Of a stretch of 64,000 bases of DNA, positions 39,666 to 48,457 are shown one piece after another. Source of the stretch: Nocardioides mesophilus (GTDB lineage: Bacteria > Actinomycetota > Actinomycetes > Propionibacteriales > Nocardioidaceae); assembly GCF_014395785.1 (NCBI RefSeq), contig NZ_CP060713.1, positions 2,818,501 to 2,882,500 on the forward strand. Reading direction: 5' to 3'. The translations under genes were made by a program, and so were the position numbers. A model generated the notes under the pieces. The model ran no database searches. It saw only the letters and a program-made list of their open reading frames with translations, and was not told where the DNA came from. How positions within the stretch are numbered: position 1 is the stretch's first letter; each line of letters opens with the position of its first letter.

Positions 39666-40949
39666 ATGACTGAGGGTGACCGCACCACCGGCCGGATGAC
39701 CGCCCGGTTGAGCCAGCTGCGAGCGACGCAGCGGGCCCGCTCCGACGACCGGTTCGCGGAGCGCTTCGCCCAGCAGTGGTCGCAGATCCGGGCGGAGCGG
39801 GCTCCCGAGCCGCCGACGATCGACGCCGGCCCGACCAACTGGAGCCGGGCCCAGGTGCCGTGGGCTTTCGACCTCGCGGCCGCCTGGTCGTGGCGGCTGC
39901 TGGTGATCGCGGCCGCGGGTTACGTCGTGCTGTGGATCTTCGACCGGTTCTCGGTGATCTTCCTGCCGCTCGCGATCGCGCTGCTGCTCGCCGCGCTGGC
40001 CGCGCCCGTCGTCGAGTCCGCCGCCAAGGTGCGCATCCACCGCAAGCTGGCCGCGGCGGTCGTGGTGCTGGGCGGCCTGGGCACCGTGGTGCTGCTGCTG
40101 ACGTTCGTCGGCACCCAGGTCTCGGCCGGTGTCTCGGACCTGTCCGGCCAGGTCGTGGACGGCCTCGAGGAGATCCGGCGCTGGCTGCGCGACGGCCCGC
40201 TCAACGCCAGCGACTCCCAGATCAACGACTACATCCAGCAGGCGCAGCAGGCGGTCTCCAGCTCCAGCGAGCAGGCGGTCAAGCGGGCGACCGAGGTCGG
40301 CACCACCATCGGCCACATCGTCGCCGGCATCTTCATCGTGCTGTTCGCGACCTACTTCTTCCTCGCCGACGGCGACCGCATCTGGGCCTGGTTCGTCCGA
40401 CTGTTCCCGCGGGCCGCCCGCAAGCGCACCGACGAGTCCGGCCGCGTGGCCTGGCGCTCGCTGACCCAGTTCGTCCGGGTCACCGTGATCATCGCCTTCG
40501 TCGACGCGCTCGGCGTGTTCATCGCCGCGCTGGTCCTGCAGGTGCCGTTCGCGATCGCGATCGGCGTGCTGGTCTTCCTGGGCGCGTTCATCCCGATGGT
40601 CGGCGCCACCCTGTCCGGCTCCGTCGCGGTGCTGGTCGCCCTGGTGGCCCAGGGCCCCTTCATCGCGCTGCTCATGCTCGGCGCCGTGATCGCCGTGCAG
40701 CAGCTCGAGGCGCACGTCCTCCAGCCGTTCCTGACCGGGCGGTTCGTCTCGCTGCACCCGCTCGGCGTGATCGTGGCGATCGGCATGGGCGTGCTGGTCG
40801 CCGGCATCGCCGGTGCCCTGCTCGCGGTGCCGCTGGTCGCCGCGCTCAACGCGGTCGCGCAGTACCTCGCCGGCTACACCGAGGTGGGGGAGTCCGCCGA
40901 GGAGGCGGCCGTCGACGACCCGGGCACGCCGGAGCCGTCCGAGGCCTGA
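39666..40949 (+). CDS. AI-2E family transporter
   Basis: A 427-residue PerM/AI-2E-family membrane protein (DUF20). A ~75-residue basic cytoplasmic N-terminus precedes about eight transmembrane helices; a long amphipathic extracytoplasmic or lateral segment (about 150-215) with LSGQVVDGLEEIRRWLRDGPL lies between helices 3 and 4. ATYFFLADGDRIWAWFVRLFP and PMVGATLSGSVAVLVALV are the family signatures. Members export small molecules or work as Na+/H+ antiporters. Its last 76 bases overlap the convergent MFS gene. Confidence 0.9.
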   Translation: MTEGDRTTGRMTARLSQLRATQRARSDDRFAERFAQQWSQIRAERAPEPPTIDAGPTNWSRAQVPWAFDLAAAWSWRLLVIAAAGYVVLWIFDRFSVIFLPLAIALLLAALAAPVVESAAKVRIHRKLAAAVVVLGGLGTVVLLLTFVGTQVSAGVSDLSGQVVDGLEEIRRWLRDGPLNASDSQINDYIQQAQQAVSSSSEQAVKRATEVGTTIGHIVAGIFIVLFATYFFLADGDRIWAWFVRLFPRAARKRTDESGRVAWRSLTQFVRVTVIIAFVDALGVFIAALVLQVPFAIAIGVLVFLGAFIPMVGATLSGSVAVLVALVAQGPFIALLMLGAVIAVQQLEAHVLQPFLTGRFVSLHPLGVIVAIGMGVLVAGIAGALLAVPLVAALNAVAQYLAGYTEVGESAEEAAVDDPGTPEPSEA

Positions 40950-42502
40950 GCCTCGGGGCCGCCCTCGGCGGCACCCGCCGCGGTGCGCTCGCCGAGCGGC
41001 ACCTCCTTGATGAACATCGCCACGACGAACGCGACGAGGACCAGCGGTACGGCGGTCAGGAAAACGTCGTGCAGCGCGGCGCTGAACGCCCCGGTCACCA
41101 GCTCACGCAGCTGGTCTGGCAGCTGCTGGATGGCCTGCACGTCCTGGCTCACGCTGTCGAGGTTGCCGGGCGGCTTCGAACCGGCCGGCAGGTCGGCGGT
41201 GGCCTGCGTCAGGTGGTAGGTGAGCCGGCTGGCCAGGATCGCCCCGAACAACGCCGTACCGAACGAGCCGCCCACCTGGCGGAAGAACGTCACCGAGCTG
41301 GTCGCGACGCCCATGTCCTTGCGGTCCACCGAGTTCTGCACGATGACCACGAGCACCTGGAGGGTGAAGCCCAGGCCGAGGCCGAGGATGTACATCGAGA
41401 GGCCCGCGAACCAGTACGGCGTGCTCGCGTCCAGCCGGGACAGCATCACCAGCGCGACCGCGACGATCAGCGCCCCCGCCATCGGGAACGGCTTGTAGCG
41501 ACCCGTGCGGCTCATCAGGATGCCGGAGCCGATCGAGGTGGTGAAGATGCCCGCCACCATCGGCAGCATGGCCAGCCCGGACTTCGTCGGGCTCATCCCG
41601 TCGACCACCTGCAGGTAGACCGGCAGGAAGATCATCGAGCCGAACATCGCGATGCCGACGAGGAACCCGAAGACGTTCGCGATCGAGAAGATCGAGTTGC
41701 GGAACAGCCGCATCGGGATGATCGGCTCGGTGGCACGCAGCTCGACGAGGACGAAGAGTGCCGCCAGCACGAAGCCGCCGACCAGCAGCGCGAGGCCGGT
41801 GCCCGAGGTCCAGCCCAGGTCCGGCCCGGCCCACGCGGTGTAGAGCAGGAAGCAGGTCACCGAGGCGACCACCACGGCGGCGCCGAGGTAGTCGATCGAG
41901 TGCTCGCGCCGCACGTGCGGGATCTTCAGCGCCGCGGTGGTGACCACCAGCGCGACCAGGCCGAGCGGCAGGTTGATGTAGAAGATCCACTCCCAGCCGG
42001 GGCCGTCGGCGAACCAGCCGCCGAGCACCGGGCCGAGCACCGAGGAGGTGCCGAAGACCGCGGCGAAGTAGCCCTGGTAGCGGCCGCGCTCCCGCGGCGG
42101 CACGATGTCGCCGATGGTCGCCAGCGCCAGCGACATCAGGCCGCCACCGCCGAGGCCCTGGACGGCGCGGAACACGATCAGCTGGTCGATGTTCTGCGAC
42201 AGCCCGGAGAGCAGCGAGCCGACCATGAAGGTGACGATCGCGATCTGGAACAGCAGCCGCCGGCCGTAGAGGTCGGAGATCTTGCCCCACAGCGGCGTCG
42301 ACGAGGTGGCGGTGAGCAGGTACGCCGTCACCACCCACGACAGCTTGTCGAGGCCGCCGAGCTCGGAGGTGATCCGGGGCAGCGCGGTGCTGACGATGCT
42401 CTGGTCGAGCGCGGCCAGGAACATGCCGACCATCAGGCCGCCCATGACCACGAGGATCTGCTTGTGGGACAGGTAGCCCTGGTCGTCGGCGGTGGTGGTC
42501 AT
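40874..42502 (-). CDS. DHA2 family MFS drug efflux protein (EmrB/QacA type)
   Basis: A 542-residue major facilitator with about 14 transmembrane helices. DQSIVSTALPRITSELGG (motif D1), WGKISDLYGRRLLFQ (motif A), and GPVLGGWFAD (motif C) are visible, then a long loop before the last helix (TYHLTQATADLPAGSKPPG) and a 45-residue disordered tail. Likely exports toxic compounds by proton antiport. It overlaps the marR-type gene by 4 bases, so the two form an operon, and its 3' end overlaps the AI-2E gene antisense. Confidence 0.93.
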   Translation of the reverse strand: MTTTADDQGYLSHKQILVVMGGLMVGMFLAALDQSIVSTALPRITSELGGLDKLSWVVTAYLLTATSSTPLWGKISDLYGRRLLFQIAIVTFMVGSLLSGLSQNIDQLIVFRAVQGLGGGGLMSLALATIGDIVPPRERGRYQGYFAAVFGTSSVLGPVLGGWFADGPGWEWIFYINLPLGLVALVVTTAALKIPHVRREHSIDYLGAAVVVASVTCFLLYTAWAGPDLGWTSGTGLALLVGGFVLAALFVLVELRATEPIIPMRLFRNSIFSIANVFGFLVGIAMFGSMIFLPVYLQVVDGMSPTKSGLAMLPMVAGIFTTSIGSGILMSRTGRYKPFPMAGALIVAVALVMLSRLDASTPYWFAGLSMYILGLGLGFTLQVLVVIVQNSVDRKDMGVATSSVTFFRQVGGSFGTALFGAILASRLTYHLTQATADLPAGSKPPGNLDSVSQDVQAIQQLPDQLRELVTGAFSAALHDVFLTAVPLVLVAFVVAMFIKEVPLGERTAAGAAEGGPEAQASDGSGVPGSSTAASSADSPTSV

Positions 42503-42963
42503 GGGAGCTCCTGGATGTCGGAAGCGAGTCGGTAGAGGAGGCGGCGCAGCGTCTCGCGGTCGGTGTCGTCCCAGGCCGCGATCGCCTCGCCGAGGAGGGC
42601 CCGTCGCCGGGCGGAGCCGGCTTCGACGCGGGAGAGGCCCAGGGCGCTGATCGCGACCCGGCTGGCCCGGCCGTCGTCGGGGTCGGTGGCCCGCTCGAGC
42701 ATCCCGCGGTCCTCCAGGGACCGCACGTGCCGGCTGACCGTGGACGCGTCGAGGTGCAGGTGCTCGGCGAGCGTGGAGACCCGCAGGGGGCCCCGGTGCT
42801 GCAACGCCTTGAGCAGCGGGATCGAGGTGAACTCGAGATCCTCGCCGGGCAGTCGCTGGCGCAGCCGCTGGCCCACCCGGACCAGCGCCAGCATCACGGC
42901 GTCCTCGACGGTGGCCGGCTCGGGCGTGGACCCGGCGACCGCCTCCGACGCTGTAGGTTGCAT
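42499..42963 (-). CDS. MarR family transcriptional regulator
   Basis: A 154-residue winged-helix regulator: LPLLKALQHRGPLRVSTLAEHLHLDASTVSRHVRSLEDRG-type recognition helix (STVSRHVRSLEDRGMLER) and wing (DPDDGRASRVAIS). Probably represses its own operon and releases in response to a ligand exported by the MFS pump. Start ATG 42963; an inverted repeat overlaps the start. Confidence 0.92.
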   Translation of the reverse strand: MQPTASEAVAGSTPEPATVEDAVMLALVRVGQRLRQRLPGEDLEFTSIPLLKALQHRGPLRVSTLAEHLHLDASTVSRHVRSLEDRGMLERATDPDDGRASRVAISALGLSRVEAGSARRRALLGEAIAAWDDTDRETLRRLLYRLASDIQELP

Positions 42964-42977
42964 GGCACAAGCATGCA
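42959..42977. promoter_or_regulatory. Candidate MarR operator
   Basis: TGCATG-N7-CATGCA spans the marR start codon on the minus strand, a plausible autoregulatory site. Confidence 0.4.
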
Positions 42978-43034
42978 TCCACGCGGGTCGCCACACAAAC
43001 CGCGGTCCGTCGCTGCTCCGGACCGGCCAGGTCC

Positions 43035-43040
43035 TAGGGT
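43035..43040 (+). promoter_or_regulatory. Leaderless -10 box of ilvA
   Basis: TAGGGT, 7 bases before the ATG. Confidence 0.5.
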
Positions 43041-43047
43041 GAGCGCC

Positions 43048-44259
43048 ATGACCGACCCGCTGCCGACGCTGGCCGACATCGAGACCGCGCGCGAGGCGCT
43101 CGAGGGCGTGGCGATCTGCACGCCGATGGAGGAGTCCCGGTGGCTCTCCGGGATCGCCCGCGGCCCGGTGCTGCTCAAGGCGGAGAACCTGCAGCGGACC
43201 GGCTCGTTCAAGATCCGCGGCGCCTACCTGCGGATGTCCCGGCTCTCCGCCGAGGAGCGGGCGAACGGCGTGGTCGCGGCGAGCGCCGGCAACCACGCCC
43301 AGGGCGTGGCGCTCGCCGCTCAGCTGCTCGGCATCCACTCGACGGTCTTCATGCCCGAGGGGGCGCCGATCCCCAAGGAGAAGGCGACCCGCGGCTACGG
43401 CGCCGAGGTGGTCTTCCACGGCCACAGCGTCGACGAGGCGCTGGTGCGCGCCAAGGCGTTCGCGGCCGAGACCGGGGCGGTGCTGATCCACCCCTTCGAC
43501 CACGCCGACATCGTGACCGGTCAGGGCACCTGCGGCCTGGAGATCCTCGACCAGTGCCCGGAGGCCCGGACCGTGCTGGTGCCCACCGGTGGCGGCGGCT
43601 TCCTGGCCGGGATCGCCACCGCGATCAAGCAGCGGCAGCCCGACGTCCGGGTGGTCGGCGTGCAGGCGGAGGGCGCGGCGGCGTACCCGGGCTCGCTGGC
43701 CCAGGGGCACCCGGTGCCGCTGGCGGCGATGTCCACGATGGCGGACGGGATCGCGGTGGGCTGTCCCGGGGAGGTGCCGTTCCGCGCGATCCAGCAGTAC
43801 GTCGACGAGATCCTCACCGTCAGCGAGGAGTCGCTGTCACGGGCGCTGCTGATGCTCCTCGAGCGCGCCAAGCTGGTCGTGGAGCCGGCGGGCGCCGCCG
43901 CGGTGGCGGCGATGCTGGACGACCCGGAGCGGTTCGAGACGCCCGCCGTGGCGGTGCTGTCCGGCGGCAACGTCGACCCGCTGCTGCTGATGCGGGTGAT
44001 GCGGCACGGCATGGCCGCGGCCGGCCGGTACCTCTCGTTCAAGGTCCGGATCCCCGACCTGCCCGGCGGCCTCGCCCGGTTGCTCGGCGAGCTCGCGGAG
44101 GCGGAGGCCAACGTGCTCGACGTCGTGCACGAGCGGACCTCGACGCACCTGCACCTCGATGAGGTGGAGGTGGCGCTGCAGGTCGAGACCCGCGGGCCCG
44201 AGCACGCCGACCGGGTGCTCAACCGGCTGCGGGCCAGCGGCTACTACCTGTCGCGGTAG
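43048..44259 (+). CDS. ilvA: Threonine ammonia-lyase
   Basis: PLP-dependent deaminase of threonine to 2-oxobutyrate, the first step to isoleucine. The 403 residues have the PLP lysine in TGSFKIRGA (K55), ASAGNHAQGVA, the phosphate loop TGGGGFLAG and one C-terminal ACT-like domain (about 325-403, LSFKVRIPDLPGGLARLLGEL). This single-ACT, short form is shared by biosynthetic and catabolic (TdcB-like) enzymes of actinobacteria, so the physiological direction is open. Confidence 0.95.
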   Translation: MTDPLPTLADIETAREALEGVAICTPMEESRWLSGIARGPVLLKAENLQRTGSFKIRGAYLRMSRLSAEERANGVVAASAGNHAQGVALAAQLLGIHSTVFMPEGAPIPKEKATRGYGAEVVFHGHSVDEALVRAKAFAAETGAVLIHPFDHADIVTGQGTCGLEILDQCPEARTVLVPTGGGGFLAGIATAIKQRQPDVRVVGVQAEGAAAYPGSLAQGHPVPLAAMSTMADGIAVGCPGEVPFRAIQQYVDEILTVSEESLSRALLMLLERAKLVVEPAGAAAVAAMLDDPERFETPAVAVLSGGNVDPLLLMRVMRHGMAAAGRYLSFKVRIPDLPGGLARLLGELAEAEANVLDVVHERTSTHLHLDEVEVALQVETRGPEHADRVLNRLRASGYYLSR

Positions 44260-44308
44260 CCGCGGCACGCAGCCGGCGGGGGAGCTGTGGAGCGGTGGGG
44301 TCCGGTCG

Positions 44309-44809
44309 TCAGCCGACGAACGGGACCGCGTCGACGATCTCGACCTTGAGCTCCTTGCCGTTCGGCGCGTGGTAGGCGATCGTGTCGCCGACCTTGGAGC
44401 CGATGATGGCGGCGCCGAGCGGCGACTGCGGGGAGTAGACCTCGAGGTCGTCGGGCGTCTCGATCTCGCGGGCGCCGAGCAGGAACACCTCGGTGTCGGA
44501 GTCGCCGACGAACCGGGTGGTGACCCGCATGCCCGGCTCGACGACACCGTCGTCGGCCGGGGTCTCGCCGACCTCGGCGCGGCGCAGCATGTCCTCGAGC
44601 TGGCGGATCCGGGCCTCGGTCTTGCCCTGCTCCTCGCGGGCGGCGTGGTAGCCGCCGTTCTCCTTGAGGTCGCCCTCGTCCCGGGCGGCGGCGATCCGCT
44701 CGATGATCTCCTGGCGCACGGGACCACGCAGGTGCTCGAGCTCGGCCTGGAGCTTGTCGAAAGCGTCCTGGGTCAGCCAGACCACGTGGGGTTCGCTGGA
44801 CTGCGTCAC
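44309..44809 (-). CDS. greA: Transcription elongation factor GreA
   Basis: Cleavage-stimulating factor that rescues backtracked RNA polymerase. 166 residues: an N-terminal coiled coil (LTQDAFDKLQAELEHL ... ERIAAARDEGDLKENGGYHAAREEQ, with the acidic DEGDL tip residues) and a C-terminal FKBP-like domain (SPLGAAIIGSKVGDTIAYHAPNG). I chose GTG 44809, with AGGAG 10 bases upstream; an ATG at 44830 is in frame but has no ribosome site. Confidence 0.96.
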   Translation of the reverse strand: MTQSSEPHVVWLTQDAFDKLQAELEHLRGPVRQEIIERIAAARDEGDLKENGGYHAAREEQGKTEARIRQLEDMLRRAEVGETPADDGVVEPGMRVTTRFVGDSDTEVFLLGAREIETPDDLEVYSPQSPLGAAIIGSKVGDTIAYHAPNGKELKVEIVDAVPFVG

Positions 44810-44964
44810 GGTGAGGGTGCTCCTGTGCATATCGGGGGTCCGGGCGGTGGGACGTGCGTCACTGGGCGCCTGCCACCCGGAGTGGTTCAGGCAAGTAGAT
44901 GAGTCTACCAAGCCGACCCCGCCGTACCCCAATCTCCGGCAACATCGCGCCACCCAGGGGTGGC

Positions 44965-45384
44965 TCAGCGGCGGAGCGTCTGTCCCGGAGCCGTGCAGCC
45001 GATCGTGTCCACCGAGGTGGCGAGCCGCTCGGTGCGCACGGTGGCGTCGAGCGTGGCGGTGGCCGGTTGCTCGGGGCCGACCGGCACGTTGAGCTCGCCC
45101 ACGATGGTGTGGTCGGAGGCGTAGGCACGCAGCAGGCAGCTGGCCTCCACGTCGGTGGAGCGGCGTACGACGGTGAACCGGGCGTCGACCGCGTGCTGCC
45201 CCCGGGTCTCGAACGAGACCATGTCCGACTGCACCAGCGGCCGCCCGTGCGCGAGCATCACCCAGACCAGCCAGACCACCCCGACGACGGCGAGCACCGC
45301 GACGGCGGCGATCACGGCCACGCGGCTGCGACGGCGTGCCGGTGTCGCGGTGCCGTAGCGCTCGGCCAGGTCGGGGGTGCTCAC
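44965..45384 (-). CDS. DUF4307 family membrane protein
   Basis: A 139-residue protein with one N-terminal transmembrane helix (about 22-44, [23 protein letters not shown]) and an extracytoplasmic beta-rich domain with two Cys (SCLLRAY, IGCTAPG). DUF4307 genes commonly lie divergent from mca in actinobacteria, as here. Function unknown. The GTG start is 6 bases from TAGGAT on its strand. Confidence 0.87.
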   Translation of the reverse strand: MSTPDLAERYGTATPARRRSRVAVIAAVAVLAVVGVVWLVWVMLAHGRPLVQSDMVSFETRGQHAVDARFTVVRRSTDVEASCLLRAYASDHTIVGELNVPVGPEQPATATLDATVRTERLATSVDTIGCTAPGQTLRR

Positions 45385-45390
45385 ACCTCC

Positions 45391-45400
45391 ATCCTAGGAT
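45391..45400. promoter_or_regulatory. Palindromic bidirectional -10 box, DUF4307/mca
   Basis: ATCCTAGGAT reads TAGGAT on both strands: 7 bases before the mca ATG on plus and 6 bases before the DUF4307 GTG on minus. Confidence 0.6.
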
Positions 45401-45407
45401 TGAGGTC

Positions 45408-46286
45408 ATGCTCCGGCTCATGCACGTCCACGCCCACCCCGACGACGAGTCGAGCAAGGGCGCGGCGACCACCGCGAAGTACGTCGAGGAGGGGGTCGAC
45501 GTACACGTCGTCACCTGCACCGGGGGCGAGCGGGGATCGATCCTGAACCCCAAGATGGACCGACCGGACGTGCTGGCCAACATCAGCGAGGTCCGGCGCC
45601 AGGAGATGGAGCGGGCTCGCGAGATCCTCGGCGTGCGCCAGGACTGGCTCGGCTTCGTGGACTCCGGGTGGCCCGAGGGCGACCCCAAGCCGCCGCTGCC
45701 GGAGGGCTGCTTCGCGCTGGTCCCCGTCGAGGAGGCGGCCGAGCCGCTGGTGCGGCTGATCCGGGAGTTCCGCCCGCACGTGATGACGACGTACGACGAG
45801 AACGGTGGCTACCCGCACCCGGACCACGTCATGTGCCACCAGGTGAGCATGCATGCGTTCCAGGCGGCCGGCGACCCGGAGCGGTACCCGGACGCGGGGG
45901 AGCCCTGGCAGCCGCTGAAGCTGTACTACCACCACGGCTTCCACCGCGAGCGGACCCAGGCGCTGCACGACGAGATGGTCCGACGGGGGCTGGAGTCGCC
46001 CTACGCGGAGCGGCTCGCGGAGTGGAAGCCCGACCCCGAGCACGACGCCCGGATCACCACGCGGGTGCCGTGCGCCGACTGGTTCCCGGTCCGCGACCGG
46101 GCGCTGCTCGCGCACGCCACCCAGATCGACCCCGACGGGGCTTGGTTCGCCTGCCCGCTGGAGGTGCACCAGAAGGCGTGGCCCACCGAGGACTACGAGC
46201 TGGTGCACACCCACGTGCCGGCCCCGACGCCCGAGGACGATCTGTTCGCGGGGGTTCGCGAGGCAGTTGAGAGGATGGGGTCATGA
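45408..46286 (+). CDS. mca: Mycothiol conjugate amidase Mca
   Basis: Zinc amidase that cleaves mycothiol S-conjugates to a mercapturic acid and GlcN-Ins, detoxifying electrophiles. The 292 residues carry AHPDDE (9-14) and [12 protein letters not shown] (HPDH 137-140), the zinc-binding set of the LmbE/MshB family. The length, [20 protein letters not shown] and the C-terminal [20 protein letters not shown] favour Mca over MshB. It overlaps the small membrane protein gene by ATGA. Confidence 0.95.
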   Translation: MLRLMHVHAHPDDESSKGAATTAKYVEEGVDVHVVTCTGGERGSILNPKMDRPDVLANISEVRRQEMERAREILGVRQDWLGFVDSGWPEGDPKPPLPEGCFALVPVEEAAEPLVRLIREFRPHVMTTYDENGGYPHPDHVMCHQVSMHAFQAAGDPERYPDAGEPWQPLKLYYHHGFHRERTQALHDEMVRRGLESPYAERLAEWKPDPEHDARITTRVPCADWFPVRDRALLAHATQIDPDGAWFACPLEVHQKAWPTEDYELVHTHVPAPTPEDDLFAGVREAVERMGS

Positions 46287-46558
46287 GCATGCTCCCCGCA
46301 CTGGACCTGGTGTCGCAGACGACCGCGGTCTGGCTGGTCGCCGCGGCCCAGAAGATGCCCGAGCCCGAGGACGTGAAGGCGGGCTGGCTGGGGTTCGCGG
46401 TGTTCCTGGCCCTCGCGGCGGCGGTGGCGTTCCTGGGCTTCAGCCTGAGCAAGCACCTGCGCAAGGTGAACTTCGAGGAGCAGGCCGACGGGCCCGCCGT
46501 AGATCCGGACGCGACGGTCACCGACGTCGAACCTCAGAGCCGGCCGCCGGTCTCCTGA
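46283..46558 (+). CDS. Small membrane protein downstream of mca
   Basis: A 91-residue protein with one strong transmembrane helix (about 34-54, [21 protein letters not shown]) then [13 protein letters not shown] and an acidic tail. Genes of this type regularly follow mca in actinobacteria, overlapping as here, so a link to mycothiol metabolism is likely but unproven. Confidence 0.75.
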   Translation: MSMLPALDLVSQTTAVWLVAAAQKMPEPEDVKAGWLGFAVFLALAAAVAFLGFSLSKHLRKVNFEEQADGPAVDPDATVTDVEPQSRPPVS

Positions 46559-46570
46559 GCAGCTCTCAGG
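46554..46570. terminator. Small hairpin over two convergent stops
   Basis: CCTGAG/CTCAGG with a 5-base loop; each arm contains the TGA of one convergent gene. Confidence 0.35.
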
Positions 46571-47198
46571 CCGTGCGGACCAGGCGGACCAGCGCGTCGT
46601 AGGCGGTGCGCTCCGGCTCGCCCCCGTGCCCGTCCGCTGCGGGGACGGTGCGCGCCACCCGCTCGGCCCGCTCGACGTCGAAGCGCTCTCCGTCCAGCGC
46701 CGCGAGGACGTCCTCCGCGGTGTAGAGCACGTCGGGGTCCTGCGGTCCGCCCGTGCCTTCGGTGAGGTTCGTGGAGTCGTGGGCGACCACGAAGAGCGTC
46801 CCGCCGGGCACCAGCGCGGTGAAGGCATGGCGTACGGCGGTGTGCAGCTGGTCGGCCGGGATCTGCAGGTATGCCATCAGCGCGAGGTCGTAGCCCACCG
46901 GCCCGGGGGTCCACTCCAGGACGTCGGAGTGGACCCAGTCGACGTGCAGGTCGGCTCCGGCCGGATGGACGGCGAGGGCGCGGCGGCCCTTCTCCAGGCC
47001 GATCAGGGAGAAGTCGACCGCGGTGACCTCCCAGCCCTGCTCGGCCAGCCAGATGGCGTTGCGCCCCTCGCCGGCCGCCAGGTCGACCGCCCGGCCGGGC
47101 CGGAGCCCGGCCAGCTCGGAGGCGACGAACTGGTTGGGTCCGGCGGACCAGACCATCTCGGTGCCGGCGTAGCGCTCGTCCCAGTCGCGCGCGTCCAT
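46566..47198 (-). CDS. Class I SAM-dependent methyltransferase (TehB/thiopurine-like)
   Basis: A 210-residue methyltransferase. It begins DARDWDERYAGTEMVWSAGPN, the W-x-x-R-Y start of tellurite/thiol methyltransferase-like proteins, followed by motif I AVDLAAGEGRNAIWLAEQGW and VTAVDFSLIGL. AAGGAGG lies 6 bases before the ATG. It is the last gene of the trx-DUF302-CsoR operon (17 bases after the repressor), so a thiol, metalloid or sulfide substrate is plausible. Confidence 0.87.
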   Translation of the reverse strand: MDARDWDERYAGTEMVWSAGPNQFVASELAGLRPGRAVDLAAGEGRNAIWLAEQGWEVTAVDFSLIGLEKGRRALAVHPAGADLHVDWVHSDVLEWTPGPVGYDLALMAYLQIPADQLHTAVRHAFTALVPGGTLFVVAHDSTNLTEGTGGPQDPDVLYTAEDVLAALDGERFDVERAERVARTVPAADGHGGEPERTAYDALVRLVRTA

Positions 47199-47215
47199 CG
47201 ACGTACCTCCTTGGC

Positions 47216-47488
<273 letters not shown>

Positions 47489-47884
47489 TCAGGACGGGGG
47501 GAGGGCGTCGAGCGCGGCGGTGAGGCGGGAGCCGGCGTCGTCGGCGACGGCGCCGAGCCCGGGGTTGCCGGTGAGGGTGACCATCGTCTGCGGGTCCACG
47601 GCCTCGACGAGGGACTCCCCGTCGCCGAGCGAGCGGACGACGACGTTGCAGGGCAGCAGCGCGGCGACCGAGGGGTCCACCTGCAGGGCCTGGTGCGCCA
47701 GCGGCGGCCGGCAGGCCCCGAGGATCACCTGCGCGGGGACGTCGACGTCGAGCTTGGCCTTGAGCGTGGCCGCGATGTCGATCTCGGTGAGGATCCCGAA
47801 GCCCTGGTCGGCCAGGGCGGCGCGAACCAGGGCGACGGTCTCCGCGTAGGGCAGCGGGACCCTCCGGTCCAGCGTGTAGCGCAT
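47489..47884 (-). CDS. DUF302 family protein
   Basis: A 131-residue cytosolic DUF302 protein: YAETVALVRAALADQGFGILTEIDIAATLKAKL at the start, PAQVILGACRPPLAHQALQVDPSVAALLPCNVVV in the middle (two Cys). The role is unknown; the family is often beside thiol or metal-stress genes. Its ATG shares one base with the trx stop (TGATG). Confidence 0.88.
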   Translation of the reverse strand: MRYTLDRRVPLPYAETVALVRAALADQGFGILTEIDIAATLKAKLDVDVPAQVILGACRPPLAHQALQVDPSVAALLPCNVVVRSLGDGESLVEAVDPQTMVTLTGNPGLGAVADDAGSRLTAALDALPPS

Positions 47885-48258
47885 CAGCCCTCAGCCTGCT
47901 TCTGCTGCTGGGCGACCTGGCTGTGCACCTCGTCCATGTCGAGGCTGCGGACCGCGTCGATGACCTGGTCGAGGGCCTGCGGCGGCAGCGCGCCCGGCTG
48001 GGAGAAGACGAGGACGCCCTCGCGGAAGGCCATCAGCGTCGGGATGGAGGTGATGTTCGCGGCGCGGGCGAGCGCCTGCTCGGCCTCGGTGTCCACCTTG
48101 CCGAACACGATGTCGGGGTTGACGTCAGCGGCCTTCTCGAAGGTGGGCGCGAACTGACGGCACGGGCCGCACCACGAGGCCCAGAAGTCCACGAGGACGA
48201 TGTCGTTCTCGGAGACGGTCTGCTCGAAGCTGGAGGCGGTCAGAGCGGTCGTAGCCAT
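47884..48258 (-). CDS. Thioredoxin
   Basis: A 124-residue thioredoxin with the WCGPC active site (29-33), cis-Pro in SIPTLMAF and the usual VDFWASWCGPC strand. A short charged C-terminal extension (HSQVAQQQKQAEG) is extra. As the first gene of the operon with DUF302 and the CsoR-family repressor, it is probably a dedicated, stress-induced thioredoxin and not the housekeeping one. Confidence 0.93.
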   Translation of the reverse strand: MATTALTASSFEQTVSENDIVLVDFWASWCGPCRQFAPTFEKAADVNPDIVFGKVDTEAEQALARAANITSIPTLMAFREGVLVFSQPGALPPQALDQVIDAVRSLDMDEVHSQVAQQQKQAEG

Positions 48259-48290
48259 GGAGGAGGTCCTTCCGGTGGTGGGTCGAGGGT

Positions 48291-48306
48291 ATACCTAGCG
48301 GGGTAT
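48291..48306. promoter_or_regulatory. Candidate CsoR/CstR operator before trx
   Basis: ATACC-N6-GGTAT (within GGGTATACCTAGCGGGGTAT), resembling the TACCC/GGGTA operators of the family, overlaps a TAGGTA -10 and lies 33 bases upstream of the trx start. TTGTAC 16 bases before the -10 may be the -35. Confidence 0.5.
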
Positions 48307-48457
48307 CCACTGGGTACAAGGATCCCGCTCTCCGCGGTATTCCCGGTGCACCCCGGCCGACACCTCCGCATGCCCGCCGGGGGCGTGGGGTACGTCGGTC
48401 GCGCCGTGGCGTCCACCGTTCCCGGAGGCGCCGACGAAACCGAGAGGAGGCGCAGCG

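Noticed and set aside
48285-48320. SigF-type -10 (GGGTAT) for the DUF3140 gene
   Set aside because: No GTTT-type -35 at 15 bases, and the site is better explained as the operator of the divergent trx operon.
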